Of a stretch of DNA of 64,000 nt, positions 1-11,152 are shown piece by piece; position 1 is the stretch's first letter, and every line of letters begins with the position of its first letter. The DNA lies in contig SCFE01000089.1 of assembly GCA_004352715.1 (NCBI GenBank), positions 750,306 to 814,305 of the forward strand, written 5' to 3'. The translations under genes and the position numbers were made by a program. Origin of the DNA: Hofstenia miamia (lineage: Eukaryota > Xenacoelomorpha > Acoela). Under the pieces are notes generated by a model. It was not told the origin of the DNA. It did not search any database and worked only from the letters and a program-made list of their open reading frames with translations.

Positions 1-209
1 TGCAATTTTTTTAATAAAAGGTTTGTGAAAACTAAAGGACAAAATATTAGTAGTGAAGCAATTAAATATAACAGGACATACAGGAACAAGAAGCATAACG
101 CAAATATTTTATAGAGAAATTTTGGTTAAATTCAATTTTAAATTCGAAGAAAATAGATAGTTTCATCCCAACAACCCAATTTCATTTCAACGTAATTTCC
201 TATTATGAG

Positions 210-1330
210 CTCAAAAATGTTGTAAATAAGCTAGATAATAATAAATGTAAAAGTTTATTAATGGCAATCAAATTTGGATTTCGACCTAAATTCAGCACAT
301 CTGCTGTGATTTTATCAATTACATAAAAGAGTAAACTAAATCTAAATCAAAATTTGTTCGCAGCAGTTGCTTTAAGTAAAGCATTTAACTCAATGAATTT
401 CAATATTTAAAAGAAATTATAAGGACAAGGTTTTAGTCTCAATGAAATAAAATTTATTATGAGTTTTCTAGGCAATCGCAAACAACGAGTAAAAATTGAT
501 AACATTTTTTCAAAACATACCATTAAAAATTTAGGTGTACCCTAAGGAACTGTATGAGGCCCCATTCTCTTTGCCTTATACGTGAATGATATTTCAAAAT
601 CCTTGGAAAACGGAACTAATTATCAATACGCAGATGATATTGGCATATTACGAATAGCAGAAAATCCCTTTGAAGCAACCAGATATTTGACAAAAATCTT
701 GTAACATATTTCCATCGTAATAAGCTAAAAATTTATTCCAAAAAATGGCAATTTATCGATTTTTCATCTAAAGAAATAAGTACTGACAGACAATGACTTA
801 AAATTAGATACGTTTATTTCTCAAAAATTGAAATAGTTGGAATCTGGAATAAAATATTTGAACAATTTGCGTCTTGTAGGAAACCCGTTTCATGTAGAAC
901 TAATTAATTCATTTGTGCTGAGTCAATTTAATTACTGTGCATTTCTTTTTGACAATATATCATCGCGAAAAGGTTAATCACTATCACAATTTTTAAATTG
1001 GCCATATAGAACACTGAATTATATTGATAAGCATGAGTCTATAACGCAATTGAGATCATCATATAACATCTGAGCGACGAGTTACTTTATTCAGTATCAA
1101 TCTCTATGTATGATTTATGAATTTATTCATGAATTAAGTTCATTAAGTTTTCTTAATAATTATATAACTATAACAATTTTTACTATTAATAATCGTCAAG
1201 ATGCATTTTCTTTCAGAAGTTCAATCTTATGGAATATTCAATGTTAACGGCCAATTCCAACCGCACAGCAAAGAGCTAGATTTTATTCAAAAGCTTTAAG
1301 ATAAGCTATTAATTAATGCAATGGGTGATC
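210..1330 (+). pseudogene. Decayed LINE reverse transcriptase relic
   Basis: Translating across frames recovers the order of a non-LTR reverse transcriptase. There is a GFRPKFST block near 270, an ALSKAFNS block near 370, a GVP-stop-GTV-stop-GPILFALYVNDI block near 535-590, YADD near 627-638, and a C-terminal tail ending in a RSSILWN-like segment near 1220. Stops and frameshifts occur throughout, two of them inside the GVPQG block, so the copy is dead. The order of motifs gives plus-strand orientation. The clade is unclear; Jockey/CR1-like APE elements are the nearest fit by eye. The endonuclease half is not visible and would lie left of the window. Confidence 0.75.
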
Positions 1331-1880
1331 ATAATGCATCAAAACAACCTATCAGCATAGAGCAAAATCTTGCAAAATGATATAAAAATCGCAATTTTTG
1401 GGAAAATCAGTCTGTTTAATAGCTACAAAATTATTTACAAATAGTGTTTCTAAAAATGTCTTATTTTGCACTTTTGCTTATTAAGAACTTCAGGTGAAGC
1501 TTTCTCACCAGTAAAATGTCATAAGCCTTATGCATCATTGTTGACCGAATTTTGTTTGATGCTGCAACCTGATGCACCACAAACATGTAATTCTTGCAAA
1601 ATATTTCTCACATACATAAATACAACTAAATGTGACAAGTTTCATTTACAAGAAACCGAATGGTGATAAGCGAAAATGTACTGCAGAAATGAAATCAGCG
1701 GTGTCAGGACATTTCATGGCTTTCATTAATTTTTTAGTGTTGGACCGTGTTATCTATTCCCCTGTGTTGCAACTAGTAGTCAATGTATTTAACGGCTTAT
1801 TTTCAATCCTCAAGGACTTAATTGACATATGCGGTGTGTAGAATCGATTGTTGTCATATTGCAATGAACACGTGAAGGAA
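1331..1880. other. Unassigned stretch between two LINE relics
   Basis: About 550 bp with short open frames only. I recognise no protein similarity and no RNA gene. It ends at the TAA repeat that tails the next LINE. Confidence 0.5.
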
Positions 1881-1946
1881 TAATAATAATAATCAATGAC
1901 TTTATTTAGCCGCTGAAGGCATACACAACAAAAAAATAAAAACAAG

Positions 1947-2417
1947 TCAAGTTTTACGGCAGCGAGGACAGTCACAGAAGATGAAATAGGAGCAAATGGA
2001 AGAGTAGGCGAATTCGAAGAAGGGCTCAGCAAAGAGGAAAGCCATCAAAGATTTCTTGAAGTTCGGTGGCGGGGAAAAGAAATCAATCGCTGTTGGAGGG
2101 TTGCGAGTCAAGATGTAATTAGCAGCAGTACAAGCACGATTAAAAAACGAGTGAATGGTGCGATGTTTCTTTGTACAACGAATGGAGAAGGTGACAACAT
2201 CATCAGAGCGAGTGCAGCAGGAATTAGAGAACTTAATGAAATCAAAAGGATCAAGATCCAATTTGCGAGTCAGTAGTCGATTGAACAGAAGGAGATCACA
2301 GGCATGGAAGTAGAGTGACAGCGGGAGAGTGGAGAATTTCAGCAGAGCGTCTTTATAGTCCAAAGAGGAAATCGATTTGAAAGCGCGTTTCTGGAAACTT
2401 TCCGTGGAGTGGAACAA
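1947..2417 (-). pseudogene. C-terminal part of LINE ORF2 (open fragment)
   Basis: This is an open 156-residue stretch at the 3' end of the LINE at 1881-4750. It carries the thumb and C-terminal region: a LLLFNRLLTRKLDL segment, then a FFNRACTAANYIL segment, and ends in a short CDCPRC cysteine motif. The same region, more decayed, is seen in the copy at 6378-7480. The frame is open here although the endonuclease half is broken, so this part decays slowly or the break upstream is recent. Confidence 0.7.
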
Positions 2418-2465
2418 AGCACGAGAAGGCCACCAACAAGGAGACGCGTATAGAAGAATGGCACG

Positions 2466-3424
2466 NNNNNNNNNNNNNNNNNNNNNNNNNNNNNNNNNNN
2501 NNNNNNNNNNNNNNNNNNNNNNNNNNNNNNNNNNNNNNNNNNNNNNNNNNNNNNNNNNNNNNNNNNNNNNNNNNNNNNNNNNNNNNNNNNNNNNNNNNNN
2601 NNNNNNNNNNNNNNNNNNNNNNNNNNNNNNNNNNNNNNNNNNNNNNNNNNNNNNNNNNNNNNNNNNNNNNNNNNNNNNNNNNNNNNNNNNNNNNNNNNNN
2701 NNNNNNNNNNNNNNNNNNNNNNNNNNNNNNNNNNNNNNNNNNNNNNNNNNNNNNNNNNNNNNNNNNNNNNNNNNNNNNNNNNNNNNNNNNNNNNNNNNNN
2801 NNNNNNNNNNNNNNNNNNNNNNNNNNNNNNNNNNNNNNNNNNNNNNNNNNNNNNNNNNNNNNNNNNNNNNNNNNNNNNNNNNNNNNNNNNNNNNNNNNNN
2901 NNNNNNNNNNNNNNNNNNNNNNNNNNNNNNNNNNNNNNNNNNNNNNNNNNNNNNNNNNNNNNNNNNNNNNNNNNNNNNNNNNNNNNNNNNNNNNNNNNNN
3001 NNNNNNNNNNNNNNNNNNNNNNNNNNNNNNNNNNNNNNNNNNNNNNNNNNNNNNNNNNNNNNNNNNNNNNNNNNNNNNNNNNNNNNNNNNNNNNNNNNNN
3101 NNNNNNNNNNNNNNNNNNNNNNNNNNNNNNNNNNNNNNNNNNNNNNNNNNNNNNNNNNNNNNNNNNNNNNNNNNNNNNNNNNNNNNNNNNNNNNNNNNNN
3201 NNNNNNNNNNNNNNNNNNNNNNNNNNNNNNNNNNNNNNNNNNNNNNNNNNNNNNNNNNNNNNNNNNNNNNNNNNNNNNNNNNNNNNNNNNNNNNNNNNNN
3301 NNNNNNNNNNNNNNNNNNNNNNNNNNNNNNNNNNNNNNNNNNNNNNNNNNNNNNNNNNNNNNNNNNNNNNNNNNNNNNNNNNNNNNNNNNNNNNNNNNNN
3401 NNNNNNNNNNNNNNNNNNNNNNNN
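2466..3424. other. Assembly gap (959 N)
   Basis: Run of N inside the reverse transcriptase region of the LINE. The catalytic YADD block of that element should lie here. Confidence 0.99.
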
Positions 3425-4149
3425 CGAGATAGAATAGCTATTGGGCGGTAGGACGTGACCTGCGAGGAGGGAAGCTGATTAGATTTTAACAGCGGAGAAA
3501 TCCAAGATGTCTTCCAACAGGCGGGATAGCGCTTAGTGGAGCAAATGAAGGAGTAAAGATGCTTTAAATGGATAGAAAGCGTGGAGGAGGTTTCATGAAT
3601 TACAAAGGAAGGAACACCGTCAGGATAACAAGGACCAGACAACTTGCAAGATTTAAGCATGAGAGAAATATCATGGGCGCTGAAGACCATTTCACAAAGT
3701 CGGATTAGCGGGGAGGCAGCAGGCGCACCAGGGCACATGGAGACAGGTACAGAGAAGTTAGAGGCAAAATACGCTTTGAACAGATCAGCTTTCTCCAGGT
3801 CAGAGTGAGCAGAAAGAAGGTTCTATCTCAAAGTGGGGAGCTCAGGCTTGGAATGAAGAGAACGCAGGAAGGGATAAGAGTCTTGAAGAGAACCGGCCAA
3901 GAAGCTGAACAGAAAAGAGACTTTGTCAAGTTCCATAAAATTGATAACATCTTTTGTGAGAGAAGCAAGCTTCGGAGAAGCAGTAGTACTAGAATGGCGT
4001 TTGTAAGACTCCAATTTATTCAAGGAGNGGAGTGCACAGTAAGGGACGAAAAATAGAAATGAAGAGAAGCACGCTTTTTCCACTGACGAGGAACATAAGA
4101 AATAACTTGATGTAAGAAAGTGAACCAATTGTCAACTGAGAAGGAATCA

Positions 4150-4728
4150 CTAAAAACGGGCAGCATTAAGTGACAGATAGTCCCTGTTAAATAGAGCATA
4201 TTGTGGAGCAGCCGGATTAGCAGATGGAGAAGTAGAGTTGACAGACAGATTGAACCGGACGAATGAGTGATCTGACAGCTTAGCAGGAACAGGGATTACA
4301 GATATGTCAAATATGTAATCGGGGTGAGAGCACAGAACCAAATCAAGCAGGGAGGAGCTGGAAGTAGGAGAAAATACAAGTTGTTCGAGAGAATAGCAGG
4401 CAAAAACTTCTAAAACTGCAGACTCATAAGTGTCAGTAGAGTCGAACGCATTCCAGCAGACATTAGGAAGATTGAAGTCACCACAAACAAGAAAATGAGG
4501 ACGAATGGACGAGAGAGGGAGATAGACTGGTCATGAAAAGACTCAAAAGTAGATGATAAATCAGCAATGGGAATACGAAAGGCACTTTTCGAAGGAAGGT
4601 TGTAAACGCAGAGCAGAGAAACAATGTGGTCACTGAGAAAAACAGCACAGCCACAACAGAAATCGAAGGATAATGAATCGAAAGAAATGGGACGGATGTC
4701 AAGGTTAGGAAGACGTGAGGCAATGGGA
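4150..4728 (-). pseudogene. LINE AP-endonuclease domain, frameshifted
   Basis: Minus-strand translation, using more than one frame, gives a GRHGCVPIASRLP start, a GCAVFLSDHIVSLLCVYNLPS segment, VCGDFNLPNVCWN, and then SSSSLLDLVLCSHPDYIF and SDHSFVRF. These match the order of the exonuclease-endonuclease-phosphatase fold in LINEs: GDFN binds metal and SDH is the catalytic histidine region. At least one frameshift separates the parts. A single ambiguous base lies nearby at 4028. Confidence 0.75.
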
Positions 4729-4930
4729 ACACATCCATGGCGACCACTGGATCGATACATTCTTTTGATCGGTTCTATGATTATAATTGATAGAGAACCA
4801 TCTAAACCCATAAGATTATTATACTCCAGTGCCATGGAACTCAGATTTAAACTAAATATTCCAGGGCGACTGGGACCGCGGATAAAAGTTGAATAAGTGG
4901 TAACCATGGCTTTCAGAATTGTTTTCACAA

Positions 4931-6377
4931 ATTAGCAAATTTTGGAAGCATATTGTATGGGACAGGTATTGGGACTAGACTGGTACCAATATATTTTGGT
5001 CGTGTAGAAACCTACTGAATATGCACTTTCTCTATAAATGTAATTGAATTGATAACATTAGTAAAATAGAAACCTTAAATAATCTTATATAAGAATAGAA
5101 ATTGAGCATATAATTCTGGTGAAGAGAGCACTATTGCCACTTATACGCTAATATAATAAACCTCGAAGAAACCCGATAAAGTAAAACACTACTTTATTAC
5201 CTTTATTACAATGATCGTTGAAAAAGCTACTAATTGATGATTAAAATGATGAGGAATACAGAAAATGCGTAAAAATATGACATAAATTTCGATAACTTAC
5301 AACAACTAATAGAAACCTTACCACAATCAACGCGCAAAAGCATTAACAGCATAAATTAAGCAAATATGCTAATATTCTTTTAGAAAATGACTTCAGAGGA
5401 GCGTTGATCATTTAAATAACACATAAGATGAAATTTTAATTAAGCGATTGTTTAAACTAATTAAAATAGACAAACTGAATTCTATGCTGGAAATCCTTTC
5501 CACGACAATTCATAAGATTGCAGCTCTAGCCAAAGACTTCTAAGATTTGTGTGGGTTTGGAAAATTTTTGGAGCAGTATCGCCCAACTATTCAGCTTTCA
5601 GCAAATAACTTTTTTAGGTACTCTTCCAGTTGAGGCTAGTTTTTTCATGACATTGTGTATGTGCATTGGTTGTTTGCTCGATATATGTTCAAAACGTGAA
5701 TATCTAAGAACTTCGGATTTATCTATATCTTTGAATAATGACAGTCGGAGTATTCACACTTATTTTTACATCTAACGTATCAAAATCAGATTTATGCAGA
5801 TTCACATAACTTACAATAAAAAAATTTAATTTTTCTCAATTTTTTCAATGTAAGCAATCGATCAAAAGCAATCGGGTATTTGTCAATATTTCATTTATTG
5901 TAGGTTTGTTCACTGCGTTTTACATAACCTCAATTTACCGCTTATAATTAACTGACTAATTTAAACAAACGTTTATAACTGCTTAAGATGGGAATAGATG
6001 TTGTTGATTGTCGTACTGACTTCTTTTCTTGTTACAAAAATTGTAAATGACATACTTCATAGGCCAATGTTTCTACAGCAGTGATCTTAGCTGAAAAAAG
6101 ATTTTCTAAGTTACTATGCAGAGATATTCTACAGCCTCCATTGACGGTTTCAGAATTTTGGACTAACTGAAAAAACAATACACACCATCAGTGGCTTTAA
6201 CCAATTTTTTATACAAAAATTTTAACTATGAACTTATTTAAATTAGTGCACGCTCTACTAAATTTCTCAATAAAAAATTCAAATGATGTCAAGAATTTAT
6301 GTAACATTAAAAGATAGCATTATTTAGCTCATAAATTGATTTCTAAAAGTAAATAAGCATAATTAAGAATGCTGATG
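4931..6377. other. Unassigned AT-rich stretch
   Basis: No recognisable gene, RNA or mobile element. Only short chance frames occur, such as the one at 5551-5775, which matches nothing I know. Confidence 0.5.
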
Positions 6378-7480
6378 TAGTAGTAGTAGTAAAAGACATT
6401 ATTTGGCCCATGGTGAGGCATCACTTTAAAATAATTAGGATCGACAAGTAATACATTTACATTTTACAAATTAGGTACAGGAGATATTCTGATCAAAGTC
6501 AATAGTTTTAAGATGTAGAAAATTAAAAAGGCGGCGTTTGAAAAGAGCATAGGGCAATTGAAATGACAGGTCAGGCATTTGTTCCAGAATGGCATTTGCG
6601 TTTACAGCAGAACGGTAAAAGTAAGTCACGAGTCTTGATTTGCGAGTTTTCTTCAGTTTAAAAAGTTCCCTGCACTCAAGTCTGGAGCCNNNNNNNNNNN
6701 NNNNNNNNNNNNNNNNNNNNNNNNNNNNNNNNNNNNNNNNNNNNNNNNNNCTCAAGTCTGGAGCCACTTCTCCCTTCAGATAGCACAACATAGTTGGCTA
6801 CCTCAAGGTCGAATTTCCGGTTGATAAGTTTGTGTAAAAGAAGAATGTCAGAATAGATCAGGTGGTAACAAATAGGCAGGGTTTTAATTGAACGAGTTGA
6901 CTCTGATATGAACTGGTACCGCAAACCCATTTAAAAACTTTCATTTGGAATTTTTCGAGATTCTTTAACCAAGTAATATCGGGACACCAAATAAATGAGT
7001 TGTACAAAAGAATAGGCTTGACACAGGCACTAGTTTCGTCTGCAAGTGGGAAGAAAAAGGAATACATCGTTTGACTCTATGGAAACTGCGAACAGAGGCC
7101 TTAAGTTTAACTTCGACGTTTATGGGATATGGAATCAAAGGCTTTGCGGATGTCGAAATAAACGGCGTGGAAATCAGAGTTGGAATCATTTGAGCGATAA
7201 AGTGTGTCCACGAAGGTAAGAAGCTGAGTGTGGGTTCCCGGCGGGGCCGAAAACCATGCTGAGAGTCGGAGAGGAGATGCTTAACTTTATCGTAAATAAA
7301 TCGGAAGAGAATTTTCTCAAGAAGAGAAATTTTTGGTATTGAACTTGCTGAGTTCTTGTCGTATGAAAAAGTTCTCTGTTAATTGAACTAGCAAAGATGA
7401 TTCGTCTCAAATACAGGATCTTCTCTCCAGACCAGAAATTGGCTCTATTCTGGATCGAAAACACACATACCATGAAACCG
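6378..7480 (-). mobile_element. Internally deleted LINE copy with TAG tail
   Basis: This is a relative of the element at 1881-4750. On the minus strand, QHGFRPRR (near 7245) and VYFDIRKAFDSISHK (near 7150) mark the first RT blocks. Sequence then jumps to the thumb (LLYNSFIWCPDI near 7000), so the YADD core is deleted. The C-terminal region runs to about 6471, followed by a 3' UTR that shares a GACATTATTTGGCC-like segment with the other copies and a repeat of four TAG units at 6378-6389. Several frameshifts are present. Confidence 0.78.
6690..6750. other. Assembly gap (61 N) flanked by the same 15 bases
   Basis: CTCAAGTCTGGAGCC occurs at 6675-6689 and again at 6751-6765, on both edges of the gap. 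The gap is probably an unmerged overlap rather than missing sequence. Confidence 0.9.
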
Positions 7481-8932
7481 TTTCACCAAAAGCATTCTTT
7501 TGAAGAATCATTGCAAAGAGATTTGCGTACTAGAACTTACATTGAACATTACTAGCATGATTAAAAATTGGAAAGGCTAAAGAACTATAGATATTGCATG
7601 TACATGCAAAAAGTTTTTATAATATTCATAGCGGTAGAGTTTGTTTGTTTATATGGAGATGCTAAATGCCATTTAGCAATATTTTTAACTAACAAATTAT
7701 TTTTGAAATCTGCCCAAACCCTCAAACAAATAATCATTTGATGTTAGGTGCTACACTAATATTCAAAAACAGTAATAATTCTACGTATGAAAATTAGAAA
7801 CATTCTGAAAATTGAAACTTAAAATATTACAATCTACATATATTAATTTAATTTAATTTCTGCTAATATAAAGGCTTAGGTCTAACAAGACCCATTCGAC
7901 CTGCACCTGGATCAGGGAATCTGACTGGGTATTTCAGTTTCAGGTAAAGTAAGTCCTATGTGTGCAGTAATAGGATTTTGTCAATCACCTTTATTTGATT
8001 CTAACATTAACAGACTTTTATCTAGAATTATTTTATTGATATATATCATTGAATATAATAAAAATTCAATATTAAGAAATTTCAAAGAAATTTATTATAA
8101 ATGATAAAGAGAAAAAGTACAAACCTATTCCAATTCGAAAATTGATGACGTCATCAAATGCACATACTTCATGCCGAATAAACGCTTCCATACTTTCATA
8201 TTGTTGAAAAGCAAAAGGAAGATGGATTTTTGTAATTTCTATTAAAATGTCAATTTCCGCATTATTGTTGACTTTGCTACACAGGGTATTTTAGTAATTT
8301 TGTTGCATTGTTATGATTTATTTTGTGAATGTGAAATTTGTTTTCTGAGTGGTTGGCAACGTTTGATTTAGTTTTTTTCATTTCAATATTCGGGTTCAAG
8401 TAAATATTTGTCAAAGAGCAACCAAAATTTTAAAAGTTGTTTTTTTATTATTTCATTCTTTTTTGAATTGAAATGCTCAATTTTTCCTTACGTCATTAAA
8501 ATTTCATGACGTAATGATCTTGGAGTATATTTTAAAGACATCGATCACGAAAAACATTGAAAAATTGTTATGATAAAATCAATAATTTATCAGAGGTTGT
8601 AACTACAGCTCGTTGTTTAAATAATTGCATAATTTATAACAATTTTAATAAATAGTGCGGTATTTTTTGGTAAAATACAAGTTATTAATCTATTTTAAAA
8701 GTAATGAGATCAATACTTAGAATTCGCACAAAGCGTTAGCAATAAATTTGTGCACAATATATATTCGATATTCGTATAGCTATACAGTAGCATGTAAATA
8801 GAATAAAAATATTTACAAAGATTATAGCATACATACAAGTAAGCGAAAAACAGAACGCTCCATCAAAGGAGTCGAAACATAGGTACCAGCAAAAAACATA
8901 TCAGAAGCAAAACGAGTACATCTCATCCCGTG
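7481..8932. other. Unassigned AT-rich stretch
   Basis: About 1.45 kb with no convincing coding, RNA or transposon signal. Confidence 0.5.
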
Positions 8933-9142
8933 CGTTATTTTACTTTAGGGGACCCAGTTCAACTAACGTAAATAAAAAATAATTAAACTCTAACCTTAAC
9001 CCTAAACCTACACCCCAACCATTGAAATTCCATTGCATTTGACCATTGCAAAATTTTTAAGTTTTCGAATTAGGTTTAGGATTAGAGTTAAAGTGCTATT
9101 TTACGAAGTCACTTAAACTAAATCGCCTAAAATATAATAACG
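8933..9142. mobile_element. Foldback MITE-like element
   Basis: The two halves are imperfect inverted copies. The left end reads CGTTATTTTACTTTAGGGGA. The right end, reverse-complemented, reads CGTTATTATATTTTAGGCGA. Further in, the left arm has AACTCTAACCTTAACCCTAA and the right arm has, inverted, TAACTCTAATCCTAAACCTA. Arms of about 80 bp enclose a short unpaired centre. Length about 210 bp, no ORF. No clear target duplication is visible, so the exact ends are uncertain. Confidence 0.6.
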
Positions 9143-9234
9143 TCCAACATTCAGTCGTGTACCATTGAGGAACAAAATAAGTTCCCCAAAATGATGGAAT
9201 TATTAAATATTTCGATTCAAATAAAATTCCATTT

Positions 9235-10200
9235 TCAGAGCTTCTTGCGAGCGGTGCGATAACTTACGCATCTGATCACGACATGATTTAGATCTTCTTT
9301 TTCGCTACATATTGGAATTTGACAGAAAGGCGATCTTTCAGTAGACTTGGACATGAAGTAATTCAAGCTGTTATGACCGGTCATAGCCTGTGCCAATACA
9401 TGACTGATCTGGGAAGGAAAATGTTTGTATGATTCGTAACTAGAGCGAACGAAGTTTGTTCATGATAAATACGTCGATATCTAGGTAGATCAAATCGTCG
9501 ATACGTACATGCATGGACAAGGCATGAATGAAGCTTCTCGATGATGCCAAATTCATTGGAAAGTAGAAGGAACTTCAGTCCATCAGAGCTTCGATAAGCG
9601 TTACATATTCCAACATTGAATTTGCCCTGTACGATCTGAGAAGTCGTTTTCTTTACCAGAGCTATCTTCCATATAGGAACGGCGTGCGAAATTTTAGGCA
9701 GTACCACCCGGCGATAGATCATCCTCATATTCTTAGAGTTGCGCCAAAATTGTTCCTGCTAAGGTACATTTTCTCTTTATGTCATCATTAAACTTAAGTT
9801 TAGGGTCCAATGTAACTCCGAGAATCAAAGAATGTCCACATCTAATAGGTTAGTTGCAAATAGCCACGACTTTAATGGCATCTCTACTCTTCGCGAAGGA
9901 GTCACCACAGTCTTGTCTTTATTGAGCGTGAGACCATTTTCTGCTACCCATTGGAAACAATTCATCAGTCATTTTAGTAGCACAATTAGATAGTTCTTTG
10001 GATTTAGCTTTGTAAAATAACAGATAAATTGTCAGCATAGGAAACAGGGATTACATATTTGCTCAGAATTATTATACCCTCATCCGCAATGACGTTCCAC
10101 AGTGTGGGATTAATGATTCCACCTTGAGGCCACAATTTCGTATACATTTGATCGCAGAATATCTCTTATTGATAACAATTCTAGGACGGAGATAACTTTT
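9235..10200 (-). pseudogene. R1/I-type LINE ORF2 3' half, decayed
   Basis: Minus-strand reading gives GGIINPTLWNVIADE near 10100, VSYADN (RT catalytic block, second D changed to N) near 10040, WVAENGLTLNKDKT near 9940, and a thumb ARMIYRRVVLPKISHAVPIW-like segment at 9728-9640. It ends in a cysteine/histidine segment, CQIPICSEKEDLNHVVIRC near 9310-9260, with a stop at 9235-9237. The final CxxxxC...H...C arrangement with ED before H is typical of R1/I/Outcast-group ORF2 ends. It is frameshifted and 5'-truncated. Confidence 0.8.
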
Positions 10201-10765
10201 CAGTATATCACAAAGCATTTGAAAATGCAGAAAATATTAATGACAAAATAAGTTTATTGTCAAGTACTGAAAGTATTTGGCAGTTGCTTATATTTCTATA
10301 ATTATAATATTTATTTCATTGCACTTTTAATGTGATTATCAGTTAGAACTTTACAAAAAATTTTTAATTAGCAAATGATAACTGCTACAATGTTTACCCA
10401 TTAAAATTTTTGCTTTTAATTTATCGAGTTTTGAGAAATGATTCTCTTCAGGCTTGAATTTTGTCAAATGGCAACTAAATTGAAGTATTTCAATGAAATG
10501 AAGCACTTTTTGTGAAAGTTCAGAATAGTGTCCAGGCTTTAAAGATATTGTGGGAAATTGGTATGTAAAACTAAATTTTACTAGTGCATGTACTAATATG
10601 TACTAGTACATATATTGCTAGAAGTAACTGACAATAGAAAACCTAGTTATTGTTTTTACAGAAGAAGTAGTCCTATATTTTCTATTTACACTTTACCAGT
10701 GGCGCAGTCAGAAATTATGTTCGATTGGCCATTAATGTTAATATTTGTATTTAATATGTATTTTA

Positions 10766-11152
10766 CGGTTGGTTTTTAAATTCGTCAATATCATACGCAG
10801 TCAGAAATTATCTTATGACAGTCAGAAAAATATGTAAAAGTGGAAATCACTATAAAATGTCTCTTAGCCAATCGCATTAATCATAGAGGACTATCAAAAT
10901 AGTAAAATACATAAAAATATTAAAATAGTTTTTGGAGTTTAAGTTATTGATTGAAGTTAATCTTTTGAAAAATTTAAAAAATTACATATGTAGGAAGGAA
11001 ATGAAATATAAATTTAATCTCGTAGTATTACTATTTAACTAGATGTCTCTTAAACAATGTCCAAATTAAGGTCATTTTAAACATTTATGACTGTCATAAG
11101 ATAATTTCTGACTGCCGTAAGATAGTGCATTGACGAATTTAAGTACCAACCG
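10766..11152. mobile_element. MITE with long inverted repeats and 7-bp target duplication
   Basis: The left arm begins CGGTTGGTTTTTAAATTCGT. The right arm, reverse-complemented, begins CGGTTGGTACTTAAATTCGT. Similarity continues for about 70 bp through a shared CAGTCAGAAATTATCTTATG segment. TATTTTA lies directly outside both ends (10759-10765 and 11153-11159), a perfect 7-bp target-site duplication. The element is 387 bp with no coding capacity. A partial copy of the internal GCAGTCAGAAATTAT motif also occurs at about 10705. The superfamily is unknown. Confidence 0.82.

Larger units (their letters stand above)
1881..4750 (-). mobile_element. APE-type LINE, 3' end with TAA microsatellite
   Basis: This is a minus-strand non-LTR element. 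Reading from high to low coordinates, an AP-endonuclease-like region includes a VCGDFNLP motif near 4480 and a SDHSFVRFNL motif near 4265, both typical of LINE endonucleases. It is followed by the start of a reverse transcriptase with PDGVPSF and YRPIAILS motifs (about 3738-3425). A gap removes the RT core. The C-terminal part resumes at 2465 and ends at 1947; it contains a FFNRACTAANYILTRNPP segment like the usual end of CR1/Jockey ORF2. The 3' end is a TTA repeat on the sense strand (four TAA units at 1881-1892). Frameshifts in the endonuclease show it is probably inactive. The 5' boundary is uncertain and could reach 4930. Confidence 0.85.

Noticed and set aside
520-600. In-frame TAA at the conserved Gln of the RT GVPQG motif, suggesting TAA=Gln genetic code
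   Set aside because: The relic has many other breaks, and the serine-rich and F-box genes use TAA as a normal stop.
2353-3738. Long frames of 351-461 residues through N runs (also at 33195-33915, 35162-36448 and 60681-61952)
   Set aside because: They are open only because N translates as X. Only the flanking LINE pieces are real.
8988-9012. Telomere-like CTAACCTTAACCCTAAACC
   Set aside because: Not a tandem array; it is part of the arm of the foldback element and recurs inverted at about 9066.
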